64,000 nucleotides of DNA, taken from Rhipicephalus microplus (Eukaryota; Arthropoda; Arachnida; Ixodida; Ixodidae). The DNA lies in contig NW_027464589.1 of assembly GCF_043290135.1 (NCBI RefSeq), positions 4,531,001-4,595,000 of the forward strand, in the 5' to 3' direction. The position numbers and the translations under genes were made by a program. Below the pieces are notes generated by a model. That model had not been told where the DNA came from and did not search any database. It saw only the letters and a program-made list of their open reading frames with translations. This document shows positions 1 to 12,489 of this stretch, piece after piece. Position 1 is the stretch's first letter. The number at the start of each line of letters is the position of its first letter.

Positions 1-2783
1 GTAGATCAATTGGCTGCAGAAGTCCCGCTGGCTTTGTCGGCGGTGTCTTGCGTCGCTGACAGTCCCGGCATGTTCTCACATAACGAGTGACGTCGGTGGT
101 AAGACGTGGCCAGTAGTAGCTTTCTTGTATCCTCGCGAGCGTGCGAGAAACACCGAGGTGCCCTGCCGTCGGATCGTCGTGCAGGGCCTGCAGGAGTTCT
201 GGTCGCAGAGCTGAAGGCACCACAAGGAGGTACTTAGCTCGAAGCGGTGAAAAGTTTTTCTTTTGTAGAAGACCGTTTCGTAGAAAGAACGACGCAAGTG
301 CGCGCTTGAATACCTTCGGGACTTCGGCGGTCCTGCCTTCGAGGTATTCTATTAGGGCCTTAAGTTCCGGGTCGGCCCGCTGTCGTTCAGCGAAGTCGTC
401 GGTAGTTATTGTTCCCAAGAAGTACTCGTCATCCGGGTCGTCGGGTAGCGGTTGGTCGACAGGCGCACGAGAGAGACAGTCGGCGTCAGAATGTTTTTTG
501 CCGGACTTGTAAATGACAGTAATGTCATACTCTTGACGTCTCAAGCTCCATCGTGCGAGACGACCTGAAGGGTCCTTCAAGGTAGCTAGCCAACACAAGG
601 CGTGGTGGTCGCTCATAACTTTGAAGGGCCTGCCGTAGAGGTAGGGGCGAAATTTCGACGTAGCCCAGATGATGGCGAGGCACTCCTTTTCTGTTGTGGA
701 ATAATTTGCTTCTGCTTTGGATAGCGATCGGCTTGCGTAACTAATAACCCTTTCAAGTCCGTCAGCCCTCTGCACAAGAACGGCGCCAAGACCTACGCTG
801 CTTGCGTCAGTATGTATTTCTGTCTCGGCGAATTCGTCGAAATGGGCAATTAACGGAGGCGTCTGGAGGCGACGTTTAAGCTCCTGGAAAGCGTGTTCCT
901 GTGGCGTTTCCCACTTGAACTCCACGTCGGCCTTGGTAAGGTTAGTGAGAAGATCGGCGATGCGGGCGAAGTTTTTCACGAACCGCCTATAATAGGCGCA
1001 CAGGCCCAGAAATCGGCGCACGGCTTTCTTGTCAGTGGGCGGCGGGAAGTCGGCGATGGCGGCTGTTTTCCGTGGATCGGGACGAACTCCAGACTTGCTG
1101 ATAACGTGCCCCAGAAACAAGAGCTCCTCATACGCAAATCTGCACTTTTCTGGCTTCAGTGTGAGTCCGGAAGTCTTGATGGCTTGAAGTACAGCTTCAA
1201 GGCACCGAAGATGCTCGTCGAAACTCGAGGAAAACACGACGACGTCGTCCAAGTACACAAGGCAGGTCTGCCACTTCAATCCTGCCAGTACTGTATCCAT
1301 AACGCGTTGAAACGTTGCAGGCGCTGAGCAAAGGCCGAAGAACATCACCTTAAACTCGAAGAGGCCGTCCGGTGTTATAAACGCCGTCTTCTCTCGGTCT
1401 CTTTCGTCGACTTCGATTTGCCAATAGCCAGTCTTGAGGTCCATTGACGAAAAGTACTTGGCGTTATGGAGCCGATCAAGTGCGTCGTCTATTCGTGGGA
1501 GGGGATACACGTCCTTTCTTGTGATTTTGTTCAGGCGGCGATAATCGACGCAGAAACGTAGGGTTCCATCCTTTTTATTCACTAACACCACGGGGGATGC
1601 CCATGGACTCTTGGACGGCTGGATAATGTCATCCCGCAGCATTTCATCAACTTGTCTCTTCATGGCCTCACGTTCTCGCGTCGAAACCCTGTACGGACTC
1701 TGACGGAGTGGTCTGGCATTTTCTTCGGTTATGATGCTGTGTTTCGTGATTGGGGTCTGCCGAATTTTCGATGACGACGAAAAGCAATCTTCGTATTGCA
1801 GGAGCAGGGCCTTGAGCAGTTCTTGCTTATCGTTCGGAAGTCTGGGATTGACGTCGAAAGCTATGGGAGGGGCTTGGTTTCTCTGAGCAGGTTCCGCAGA
1901 ATCGGCGAGGGCGAAAGCACTGGTGGCTTCGACAATTTCTTCGATGCATGCGACCGTTGTTCCTTTGTTCACATGTTTGTACTCATTGCTGAAATTCGTG
2001 AGCAAAACCGTTGCTTTGCCTCCCCGCAGCTCTGCAATTCCTCTTGCGACGCAAATATTTCGGGTGACCAACAGATGCTGACTGCCTTCAACGACGCCTT
2101 CCAAGTCAGGTGATTTAGGAGCGCCGACTGAAATAATGACGCTTGAGCGAGGCGGAATGGTGACTTGTTCTTCCAGCACATTCAAGGCATGGTGTCCTGA
2201 TGGCGTGCGCGGCGGTAGTGCTTCTTCTGTGGATAACGTTATCGACTTTGTTTTTAGGTTGATGACAGCACCATGGAGGCATAAGAAGTCCATGCCAAGG
2301 ATGACATCTCTCGAGCAACGCTGTAGGACTACGAAGTCTGTAGGATAAATACGGCCGTTAATGGTGACTCTCGCTGTGCAGATTCCCGCAGGCGTTACGA
2401 GATGACCTCCGGCTGTGCGGATTTCAGGGCCTTTCCAAGCTGTCCTAACTTTCTTTAACTTCGCGGCGAACGACCCACTGATGACAGAATAGTCGGCTCC
2501 AGTATCGACGAGAGCAGTCACACTGTGGCCGTCGATAAGAACGTCGAGGTCGCTAGTTCGCCGTCTCGCATTACAGTTAGGGCGTGGCGTCGGGTCACGG
2601 CTGCGTCGGCTTGTTCCGCTGCTTCCATGCTGCGTCGTCCGGCCACCTTCGGTAAGTGAGCTTTTGCCTTCAGGGCTTTTCCCGGTTGGGGTTGTGTTCA
2701 AAAAGCTCCGTCGCGTCGGCGTCGTCGTCGGAGGATCTTCGGTAGTTCGTCGCACAGCAACCGCACCTCCATCGGTTGCTGCC
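1..2783 (-). CDS. pol: Ty3/gypsy pol: protease, reverse transcriptase, RNase H, start of integrase (partial)
   Basis: One minus-strand frame appears open from about 2780 to the left window edge; it has no stop in the window. Read in order it gives an aspartic protease active site DTGADYS near 2490-2506, the RT block with VYLDD near 1238-1258, VMFFGLCSAP where most relatives have a proline in the PFGL motif, an RNase H start HTDASS near 800-815, and an HHCC-type integrase zinc-binding region (H..GH.. then CRDCQ) near 30-190. It lies in a different frame from gag, as usual for frameshifted pol. The product would cut Gag-Pol, copy element RNA into DNA and integrate it. The exact N-terminus is unclear; I translated by eye, so an isolated stop could have been missed. 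Confidence 0.85.
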
Positions 2784-2784
2784 C

Positions 2785-4149
2785 TTAGTTTCCCGGATAC
2801 GGGCTAGGAGACCGGCCCCGCGTTGGGCCAGAGTACTGCCGGTGGTGCGGTGGCGTGCGGCGGCTGGGCGACGGCGAACGCGAAGGGCTTCGTGGTGTCC
2901 ACCGAGTTCCTGTCAGGTAGTCGGCGATGTCACGTGGTCGTTCTCCTGGCTGTGGACGCGGTGCATTGACGGCGAAGCCACGCAGTCCCATCTGTCGGTA
3001 CTGGCAACGGTGGTATGTGTGTCCGGCCTCACCGCAGTGGTAGCAGAGCGGGCGATGGTCAGGGGTGCGCCAGACGTCAGTCTTTCTCGGTGCACTGCGC
3101 TGGGCCGCTGGCGAACGGTATGACGTCGGTGGGGGTGGTGGCGGCGGTGGCGTCTGTCGACGGAAGTGCGATGGGGCGGCGTTTTGGCGTGGACGGGGAG
3201 GAGCGTTGTGGCGCAGTGCAGCGGCGTAGCTCATAGCTTCCGGCTCGGGCAGCGGTGCGTGGGGAATTCGAAGCGATTGCCGAACTTCTTCTCGCACAAT
3301 GTCGGCAATTGAATCCACTTGAGGCTGGGCCGAAGGCAACAGCTTGCGCAGCTCTTCCCGCACGATCACTCGGATCGTTTCACGCAGGTCTCCGGAGTTA
3401 CTGGCTTGAGCAGCAGCGCAGTCTGCAGTCAGGCGACGATTATACTGTCTCGTGCGCATGTCCAGGGTCTTTTCGATAGTGGTCGCTTCTGCTACAAATT
3501 CTTGGACGGTTATCGGTGGGTTTCTCATCAGTCCCGCGAAGAGCTCCTGTTTGACCCCTCGCATGAGGAAACAAACTTTTTTCTCCTCAGGCATGTCTGG
3601 ATCAGCGTGACGGAATAGTCGGGTCATTTCTTCTGTGAAAATGGCGACATTTTCATTTGGTAGCTGAACCCGAGTCTCCAATAAAGCAGCGGCCCTCTCT
3701 TTGCGAGCGACGCTCGCGAACGTTTGAAGGAATGCGCCGCAGAAAACATCTCACGTTCGGAGTGTGGACTCCCGATTTTCAAGCCAAGTCCTTGCGGTGT
3801 CTTCCAAATAGAAGAACACACGACGCAGCTTTTCGTCATGGTCCCAGTGGTTGAGGGCGGCCACACGGTCGTATGTCTCCAGCCAGGACTCCGGGTCTTC
3901 GAACGATGACCCATGGAAAATTGGTGGTTCCCTGGGTTGATGCATGACCATCGTGGGCTGGGACGCCGCGGTTGTCATTGTCGCTGCAGTCGCGGTCATG
4001 GCCTTCGTCTTCCGCGCCTTGTCTGGTAGGAGCCCGTACTCCGGTGGTAGCCCTTGCTGTCGGCGGCTTGTTCGCTGCTCCTGGTTGGTGTCGGTGTCTT
4101 CTCCGCGACGTGGGCTGGGTTCACGGCTTGACGGGGGCGTCCGGTACAT
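2785..4149 (-). pseudogene. gag: Ty3/gypsy gag (capsid and nucleocapsid) with one premature stop
   Basis: The frame starts at ATG 4147-4149 (MYRTPPSSREPSP) and ends at 2785. A TGA at 3751-3753 interrupts it where relatives have a tryptophan (context LRT*DVFCGAFLQ); both halves are in the same frame. The first part holds the capsid start PPIFHGSSFEDPESWLETY. The second holds the capsid C-terminal half, a proline- and arginine-rich linker and one CCHC zinc knuckle, CYHCGEAGHTYHRC, near residue 215 of the second half, which would bind element RNA. The tail is rich in R, S and P. Without readthrough the capsid would be truncated, so I call it a pseudogene, but a single substitution separates it from an open frame. 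Confidence 0.85.
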
Positions 4150-4173
4150 GAACGAAGCAGCACCTCCACCAGA

Positions 4174-4600
4174 TGTCACGGGGTCGTGACGTGGCCGAAG
4201 ACAGGAGACTTCGTGTTAGGATTTAACTGTTTATTTGGGCGAACCTGTGCCCGGTAAACTGAAAGTCCAATTACAGCAGCAGTCTCGCACAGATAGCGGT
4301 CTCGGACTGATAGCGGCGAACGGAGCGTCGGCCTTCGATCAACAACTGACAAGCGGCGAAGCGCGTCGGCATTTATACTCTTGCCGTCGAATGTTCTAGC
4401 GTTATCGCTGGCGGTGGCGTAGGTTCCAGAACAATCTGTACCGTTCGCACAGTGGGCGTGATCTTATCGAAATGATCTACTACAGTCCGGAACCTTCTAG
4501 AAAACTGCAGGTGCGGTTTGCGCTGAGAATCGTGTGGTGTTTTCGGACGATAACAAAAGCTTGGGAAATGGAACGTGGCAATATCATTGTTTGGGCACGT
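4174..4600 (-). repeat. 5' LTR of the gypsy element at 1-4600 (outer edge approximate)
   Basis: On the minus strand the LTR should end ..GTGACA at 4174, followed by TC and TGGTGGAGGTGC, a plausible tRNA primer-binding site just upstream of the gag ATG. Inside are a TATA box (TATAAAT, minus, 4371-4377) and a polyadenylation signal (AATAAA, minus, 4230-4235), in the order and spacing expected for U3-R-U5. The U3 edge lies somewhere between about 4500 and 4700; without the partner LTR it cannot be fixed. Confidence 0.65.
4371..4377 (-). promoter_or_regulatory. TATA box of the gypsy 5' LTR
   Basis: Minus-strand TATAAAT with the AATAAA signal about 135 bases downstream and gag about 220 bases downstream. 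Transcription would start near 4345. Confidence 0.5.
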
Positions 4601-4699
4601 AAAACCACAAAAATTACAATTGCCGATGATGGCCACTGCCTAAACAGGTACACTGATGACAAGTACATTGTGTTGAGATTGACACTGGACTGAGGCTTC

Positions 4700-7000
4700 C
4701 ACTAATATTAACATTTTAGTCTTTCATCGGCTCTATCTGATACAGCTGCTTAATTATTTAACGTATTGCCTAGTGTTTGGTTAGTGAATTTCCTGGCTTG
4801 CAATTACTCACCGACTATTTATCATTTTAGATTTTGTAGATTTTCCAAAGCTCTTGAAAAACCAACATATCAAAAGCCTGGCCAAAGTTTTATGTTCTTT
4901 CAGAGTGAAGACCTAGCACTTACAACCAACAGCATTATAATAAAAGCTTATTGTGAAAACGTGACCTGGTTGTCTTCCTGTGTAGATATTGCATGAACGC
5001 TGTGTCTGCACTACTTTCATAACGGTGATGCAAGGCAGTTACATTTCAAGCCGCGTGGATTAGGTGCATGGCACGTCTATTGAAGTTTACGGAGGAGTCT
5101 AAATCAGTGTAAAATATTAGATTTAGATTGCTTAAATATTTATTAATATTATTGCTGCGGTATTTGTACGTTTTTTTACGCTGCTTGTCGTTTCGTACCA
5201 AACTTACAAAACGCTCGATCGACATTGACATCGTCTGCAATGGCGGATCGTTTACCTGCAAAAATGCATGCAAAGTTCCCGCGATACAAATTATTCTTCC
5301 GCGACTTTTTTGAGTTACACGCGTTAGTTTTTGAATTTGTTATGAAGCTGGCGTATTTTTGTCACATGTGAAGGTGTGATACTTCTTCACTCTTGAATAT
5401 TCGTACTCGACCACTACGACAGGTGAGTGAAGTACGCGCTATGAAGCAACTTCCAATTGATCTTAGTGCTTTTTACAATTGTCACGCGCTCTACTTTCGA
5501 AAAATACGAGCTGTTTGATCGATCACTTGTGCTAGATGTGTCGAACTCTGAAAATTCATTTCCGATGATTGGGACACGATCGTCAATGTGCATGCACGCG
5601 TGGACGCCGCACGACATTCAGGTGTATTAAGTATTGGCGCGAGAAAATATTGCTTTGCTGATGGGCATCAATGGCTGCCCAGCGCCCACTCAGATGACAC
5701 CGGTAGCGCATAATGCACTGTTGATTGCAGTTAAGCCCAATCAGAATCGAATTTCTCAATAGTGGCCGACTCCTTTCTGCAACCGGCTTGCAGTAATCAC
5801 GGCAGAGAAATTCCATCTGGTCAGACTCCTTCGTGATCAAAATTGACAGTATGACACCAATAGAATACCTATTTTTCTGGGAGTTCAGCTTGTGAATATA
5901 CAGGTGTAACTAGATAAGAAAGGCGAAATACATTGTTCAGTGGCAGCCGATACTCAAGGCGTGGCATGAAATTCTTGTTGAACCCTTCTCGCTCAACCTG
6001 TACAATTAGCTTATTTGCGATGTGCGTCCACTCGTTCTGTTGTTTTACTGTTATTATATGACTACTGACCTACCTTCGTTTTGGAGACTGAAGACATGAA
6101 TTCACTTCAACAAAAGTAAAATGAACTACCTTAGTTATGCGATTTGAACTAGAATGCTTTGGTTTCCCGTACAACACAAATAGCACAAATCGGCTCTCTC
6201 AACAGCAGACGCGTGCAGATGAGACTCTGGCTAAGATTAAGGTACGCGGCTTGTCTTAAGAGCATGTTCAATGGTGCTACCATTGTCTTGATGGTTTGAC
6301 ATGCTTTCTACCAGTACCTTCATTTCGCTATTTTACATTCCGCTTTATTCGGGTGTGTTGGCAGTGCCGGTCGTGATCCGCACGTCGGCATTTTAAACCT
6401 AAGGACCCCTATTACATCATTTTACCGCAAAGAATGAGCGACTAGCGCGGCTACACAGTGTTTTTAAAAAGCTGCGTGCCGACCATGACGGTACGGAATT
6501 TTCATGCCGATGCAAGCTTACCTCGGCATTCAAGATGCGAACACATGGCCAGCGCTCTAGCGTAGCTGTCAGCTTGCAGTTCAGCAAGCGCGCTTTCTTT
6601 TTGTTGCACTCTGCATCGGCGTCTTCGGGGTTGAAGCAGCGTGGGAGCACCTTGAAGACGTAGACAATAGGGGCCACGTAGTGCAGCAGTTGTAAAACTA
6701 ACTTCTGAAATGTAAAGAAAATGCAACCTTGAGCAACTCACGCCAAGCATTAGATAATAATACGTACCCCAATATTGTCGCATATCTCCTGAGGCTCCGT
6801 GTTGACGTTCAAGGGAGGGTGACTCAAGCACTTAAATTTCACTTCGCTGTCGCCAATCACCACGCCACGCAAAGAAAGCATAGCTAGCTCCACATGAAAA
6901 AACAAGGCCGACGAAGCTTGACTGTGACTGCTGACTGGCAGGCTGGGAACTGGTAAATGTTCTCCGGGCTGGGGACAAGGCCGAGGAATCGTCGGATCTC
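4700..7000. other. AT-rich intergenic stretch, nothing recognised
   Basis: No ORF here resembles a known family, and I saw no terminal repeats or RNA-gene boxes. Short open frames (for example near 5583-5840 and 6417-6831) lack family motifs and sit in AT-rich sequence. A moderately GC-rich patch continues to about 7250 (context CACTAGAGGGCACCCTGGCG near 7171); it looks like a dispersed repeat but no second copy is in the window. Confidence 0.5.
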
Positions 7001-7504
7001 TCCCTAGCTACAACAGTACCTGTCTAGGGGTAGGGAGTACCCCCCTATGGCAACGTCAGATACGGTTTTGCGCCAAACCGGGAGAGTCCCGACTCTGGGC
7101 ATACGCTTTCTCGACTTCTGGCTACCCGCGGCCTGCCATCATGCCAGAGCCATAGAGTTTCCAAAAATTCACTAGAGGGCACCCTGGCGCTGCGATCGTT
7201 CAGCAACAATGGGAATGATGGGTAGTACACACATTTGCGTAGTTTTAGTACTTGCGGGCAGCGAATCGTACTTGCGGCTTCGTTTATTGCTGGTTACGGT
7301 TTTGTTTTGAAAGAAAGGACAAACCCTTCTGAACTTAGTGACTTGATTCGAAATGGCAAGTTTAGAAGAACAAGGTTGTAAAGCGCAAACGTTGAACATT
7401 TGTTAATCACGTTTTTGTGAAAAAACAGCTCCAAGCCACACGAACACACACGGAGCTAGAAACAGGCCAGAAGTATGAAAATTAGACAAATGTGTGTACT
7501 ACTA

Positions 7505-7977
7505 AGGCTGTGTTTAATACTCACCGTAGACGGCTAAATAGACAGCTAAACGGACGGCGGCCATCTTAAGTCCTATTCCAATTTTCACGTAGCCGGCAAA
7601 ATAGACTGCTCCGAGAAGACCGCATGGTAGACAAATACAATGCAGGCTACTTTGCTGTCTAAACAGTATGGCGGCTCTTTGAATCGCTCAGATAGGTCGG
7701 ATATCGCCGGAATGGTCGTCTGCACACAAGCTGACGCTTTCCTAGACGCTCAATTTGAGTAACGTTTAATTCTTTTTGATTTCAACGTGAAATAAGCCAG
7801 AAAATACAACTATTACGTTTAGTTATTTTACCTTTTCCTTCTCGACGCGAGGTGGCGCATTGTCGTGCAAAAGCAGTCTAAATATCTTCCGTTTCTCGGA
7901 GAGCATGGGCTGGATGCTGTCTTCTAAGCAGTCTTCGTAGACTGTCTACGTGCTGTCTAAGATTTGGAACACAGCCC
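7505..7977. mobile_element. MITE with short terminal inverted repeats and TA duplication
   Basis: The left end reads AGGCTGTGTT and the right end, reverse-complemented, GGGCTGTGTT. Both are flanked outside by TA (7503-7504 and 7978-7979). Subterminal motifs such as GTAGACGG and GCTGTCTA recur in both orientations inside each end. Length is 473 bp with no coding capacity. A TA duplication suits Tc1/mariner-type or related transposases; the family cannot be fixed from this copy. Confidence 0.65.
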
Positions 7978-7992
7978 TAGAGGTGTGCGCCG

Positions 7993-8280
7993 AGGCTAGA
8001 GTGTACTACAAGTGTTGAGTGGCGAGACCGTGCCTCGCCACCCGTTCCCTTCCGTGTTGCCAAGTGGTGGCGGCGCTGCAGTCGAATAGTACTGAGAGAG
8101 CCACCCGCCACGCGCAGGAATTGCTATGCGCTTCGGCTCCTCCGGCGCGCTTTTTTGGTTCAGATTTCTTCGTACCTGCCAATCATTTATGTCTAACACA
8201 TGATGACATAACCCTTGAAGTATGACACGCCAACCTACTGAATATGAGCTCCATAAAACCCTTGTGAGAGATCGAAAATT
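7993..8280 (+). repeat. dispersed repeat, copy A
   Basis: About 285 bp starting GGCTAGAGTGTACTACAAG. It matches the reverse complement of 58601-58881 along its whole length, with roughly 75-80% identity by eye. Both copies end near AGATCGAAAA, and copy B has an A-run there, which suggests a retroposed (SINE-like) unit. No clear A/B boxes were seen. Confidence 0.7.
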
Positions 8281-8289
8281 ATTTATTTT

Positions 8290-9344
<1,055 letters not shown>

Positions 9345-9426
9345 GATTATAGGAAGTATCACGCAGGCTCTGATAGTATAGAAAAAGGAGTAATTCACAC
9401 ACAACGAACGTTTCAGCACAGTTTAG

Positions 9427-9465
9427 TCCGACGTTTCGACCGTGGGACCGGTCTTCGTCTGGGAA
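9427..9465 (-). ncRNA. hammerhead-ribozyme-like motif at PLE 3' end (left arm), degenerate core
   Basis: Minus strand: CAGACGA, then a stem-loop (GACC..GGTC) and GAAACGTCGG. A hammerhead needs CUGANGA, stem II and GAAA followed by a UH site; here the second base of the first core is A instead of U, so activity is doubtful. Minimal hammerheads of this kind are known from PLE terminal repeats. Confidence 0.5.
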
Positions 9466-9868
9466 TACAGGGCATAAAATTCGCGCGCTTATATATGTCA
9501 ATATTCGAGACCCCCCCAAAAAAACACACATGCTCTTGTGTAACGAACAAGGCTCATCTGTATCAGTACAAAAACGGTTTTCAGTGATCAAAAATATATA
9601 TCTATACAGCACTGTGTGATGTCACCATTTGTAAGTCATTGGCAGCTGATACGGCTTTGCGGGATACACGTGTGCATCGCGACATTACGGATGTCAAAGC
9701 TCTTTTCTTACAATAATGGTTCGCGTGTAAAATATACGCGTTGCCGATGATAAATAATTCTATTATATATATATAAGAATCGCTGTTTCTGTATACATTA
9801 TCAGCACAGCGCACTCTCTGATAAAGAAGCAGACTAGCGTACACTTGTTATATTGTTGACCAATAAGC

Positions 9869-10789
9869 TTACGTGGAAGGAAGACACGTCAATGTGCCTG
9901 CATCCTCATTGATACCATCTGCTACAGTATTGAACTTGAATATCAGGTATGATTCCCGGAGTTCACGATCATGGTTTGAGCGGAAACCAGATTCAAGAAT
10001 GGTCGCTTTCATTTGATCGAAAGAGTGGCCCGGCATGCGAACGTGTCGTGATAGCGGTAGATGAGGGAATATATTTACATGGGATTTGTGGTTATTAAAG
10101 CGTATTCTGAATGGAGTTTCAGTATGACCAATATATTGTTTCAAACAGGCACTACATTCCAACATGTATACGGCATTATAAGTGTCGCAGTCGAAGCTAC
10201 CACGAATCTTTAATTTAAAGTCCGAAGACGTGCTCGCGGCGTTTTGCGTGGTTTGCATGTGCACACACACTTTGCACCGTGGTTTGTTACAAGGTGCACA
10301 GCCACTCTCTTTACGGGTACCAATTTTAGATGACGTTAACATGTCGTGAAGGTTTTTTGACCGTCGGTAAACAACACGAGGCGGAACAGAAAAAATTTTT
10401 TTGAGATTATCACTTTCGGTTAAGATGTTGTGGTGCCGTTTCAATATAGCAGATACCTTAGGAGCTGATGATGAAAATGTCAGAACAAGGTTAGTTTGAG
10501 CAGAGCTATCGTTCCCGTCCTTTCCTTTCAGAATCTCGGTGCGGTTGAGTTGGTCAGCTCGAGTTATGGCATCGTCTATTAGTTTTTCCGGGTATTTTCT
10601 TTTTACTAGAGAACTTTTGAGCCTATTACAATTTTCAATGAAGTCTGTACGGTCAGAGCACAACCGTTTAAAGCGGTGAGCCTGGCTATAGGGAATTCCT
10701 GTTTTGCAATGCCGGGGGTGGCTACTCTGAAAATGCAGGAGTTGATGTCGGTCAGTAGGCTTGCGGAACAGCTTCGTAGCAAGTTGTCC
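9869..10789 (-). pseudogene. Penelope-like element ORF fragment: end of RT plus GIY-YIG endonuclease
   Basis: Read from 10789 leftwards the frame opens inside the RT thumb-like region (GQLATKLFRKPTDRHQLLHF) and continues through SSHPRH and GIPYSQAHRFKRLCSD, a signature stretch of PLE reverse transcriptases. It then passes a linker with CAPCNKPRCKVC, a cysteine cluster placed where PLEs keep their zinc-finger-like linker, and a GIY-YIG nuclease domain (VYMLECSACLKQYIGHT, then an R in FRIRFNNHKS). In the family this nuclease nicks target DNA and RT extends from the nick. The stop is at 9869. The RT catalytic core is missing, so the copy is 5'-truncated and cannot act alone. 306 codons remain, identical to the right-hand copy. 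Confidence 0.85.
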
Positions 10790-10791
10790 AC

Positions 10792-11751
10792 TTCTTACTT
10801 TTTCTCGATGTCACAGTCACCATTTCCGAAGGACAACTTGCTACGAAGCTGTTCCGCAAGCCTACTGACCGACATCAACTCCTGCATTTTCAGAGTAGCC
10901 ACCCCCGGCATTGCAAAACAGGAATTCCCTATAGCCAGGCTCACCGCTTTAAACGGTTGTGCTCTGACCGTACAGACTTCATTGAAAATTGTAATAGGCT
11001 CAAAAGTTCTCTAGTAAAAAGAAAATACCCGGAAAAACTAATAGACGATGCCATAACTCGAGCTGACCAACTCAACCGCACCGAGATTCTGAAAGGAAAG
11101 GACGGGAACGATAGCTCTGCTCAAACTAACCTTGTTCTGACATTTTCATCATCAGCTCCTAAGGTATCTGCTATATTGAAACGGCACCACAACATCTTAA
11201 CCGAAAGTGATAATCTCAAAAAAATTTTTTCTGTTCCGCCTCGTGTTGTTTACCGACGGTCAAAAAACCTTCACGACATGTTAACGTCATCTAAAATTGG
11301 TACCCGTAAAGAGAGTGGCTGTGCACCTTGTAACAAACCACGGTGCAAAGTGTGTGTGCACATGCAAACCACGCAAAACGCCGCGAGCACGTCTTCGGAC
11401 TTTAAATTAAAGATTCGTGGTAGCTTCGACTGCGACACTTATAATGCCGTATACATGTTGGAATGTAGTGCCTGTTTGAAACAATATATTGGTCATACTG
11501 AAACTCCATTCAGAATACGCTTTAATAACCACAAATCCCATGTAAATATATTCCCTCATCTACCGCTATCACGACACGTTCGCATGCCGGGCCACTCTTT
11601 CGATCAAATGAAAGCGACCATTCTTGAATCTGGTTTCCGCTCAAACCATGATCGTGAACTCCGGGAATCATACCTGATATTCAAGTTCAATACTGTAGCA
11701 GATGGTATCAATGAGGATGCAGGCACATTGACGTGTCTTCCTTCCACGTAA
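10792..11751 (+). pseudogene. Penelope-like element ORF fragment: end of RT plus GIY-YIG endonuclease
   Basis: This is the same frame as the left copy, starting a little earlier at FLDVTV (10801-10818). It passes KPTDRHQ, SSHPRH, GIPYSQ and RLCSD, then the CAPCNKPRCKVC cluster (about 11323-11358) and the GIY-YIG core (VYMLEC and KQYIGHT, about 11449-11500). It stops at 11749-11751 with no internal stop. It lacks the upstream RT palm with its catalytic aspartates, so it is a dead-on-arrival fragment. Identity with the minus copy implies either a very recent paired insertion, gene conversion, or a fold-back assembly error. Confidence 0.85.
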
Positions 11752-12154
11752 GCTTATTGGTCAACAATATAACAAGTGTACGCTAGTCTGCTTCTTTATC
11801 AGAGAGTGCGCTGTGCTGATAATGTATACAGAAACAGCGATTCTTATATATATATAATAGAATTATTTATCATCGGCAACGCGTATATTTTACACGCGAA
11901 CCATTATTGTAAGAAAAGAGCTTTGACATCCGTAATGTCGCGATGCACACGTGTATCCCGCAAAGCCGTATCAGCTGCCAATGACTTACAAATGGTGACA
12001 TCACACAGTGCTGTATAGATATATATTTTTGATCACTGAAAACCGTTTTTGTACTGATACAGATGAGCCTTGTTCGTTACACAAGAGCATGTGTGTTTTT
12101 TTGGGGGGGTCTCGAATATTGACATATATAAGCGCGCGAATTTTATGCCCTGTA

Positions 12155-12193
12155 TTCCCAGACGAAGACCGGTCCCACGGTCGAAACGTCGGA
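12155..12193 (+). ncRNA. hammerhead-ribozyme-like motif at PLE 3' end (right arm), degenerate core
   Basis: Mirror image of 9427-9465: CAGACGA, stem II GACC/GGTC, GAAACGTCGG. The outer stem CC/GG can form. The U-to-A change in the first core makes cleavage uncertain. Confidence 0.5.
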
Positions 12194-12420
12194 CTAAACT
12201 GTGCTGAAACGTTCGTTGTGTGTGAATTACTCCTTTTTCTATATATATATATATATATATATGTATAAGGACAGAAGTGTATACCTATGTGCTCCTTTTT
12301 CCGTCTTTTTTACACATTAATAATGAGATCTAACAGACAATAATGCCAAGGAAAGTATAGGGGAAAATATTAGACCAAATTGTAATGTAAATATGAAAAG
12401 TTGGTATAAAGATGACTTGT

Positions 12421-12489
12421 ACTGGGCAGGATCCGAACCTGCGACCTTCAAATAACGCGTTCTATGCTCTACCACTGAGCTACCATGAC
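12421..12489 (-). tRNA. tRNA-like module, unit 1 (probably not a functional tRNA)
   Basis: Minus strand: TAGCTCAGTGGTAGAGC (D arm and A box) and GGTTCGGATCC (T arm and B box), with 5-bp T stem GCAGG/CCTGC. The anticodon arm is poorly paired and the anticodon loop lacks U33, and the acceptor stem has mismatches. It looks like a tRNA-derived Pol III promoter in a repeat. Confidence 0.45.

Larger units (their letters stand above)
1..4600 (-). mobile_element. Ty3/gypsy LTR retrotransposon, 5' LTR plus gag and most of pol; left part outside window
   Basis: On the minus strand the order is 5' LTR (right), gag, then protease, reverse transcriptase, RNase H and the start of integrase, which runs off position 1. 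That order (integrase after RNase H) defines the Ty3/gypsy superfamily. Only one gag nonsense codon was noticed, so this is a fairly young copy. The 3' LTR and target duplication lie outside the window, so the full length is unknown. No envelope gene is visible in the portion present. Confidence 0.9.
9377..10789 (-). mobile_element. 5'-truncated Penelope-like retroelement, left arm of inverted pair
   Basis: This is the left member of a head-to-head inverted pair. Its 1413 bp mirror 10831-12243 around position 10810 with no indel seen; the encoded proteins are identical. It carries the C-terminal part of a PLE polyprotein (9869-10789) and a 3' tail with a hammerhead-like motif, ending at (TA)n-rich DNA. 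Confidence 0.85.
10790..12243 (+). mobile_element. 5'-truncated Penelope-like retroelement, right arm of inverted pair
   Basis: This copy includes 41 extra bases (10790-10830) that form the non-mirrored centre of the palindrome. They translate in frame as FLLFLDVTVTISE, the expected PLE sequence just upstream of GQLATKLF. The right copy is therefore truncated slightly farther upstream than the left. Its 3' end meets (TA)n at 12241. Confidence 0.85.

Noticed and set aside
7502..7980. Harbinger-type 3-bp duplication for the MITE
   Set aside because: The three bases flanking each end (TAA versus CTA) do not match; only TA is duplicated.
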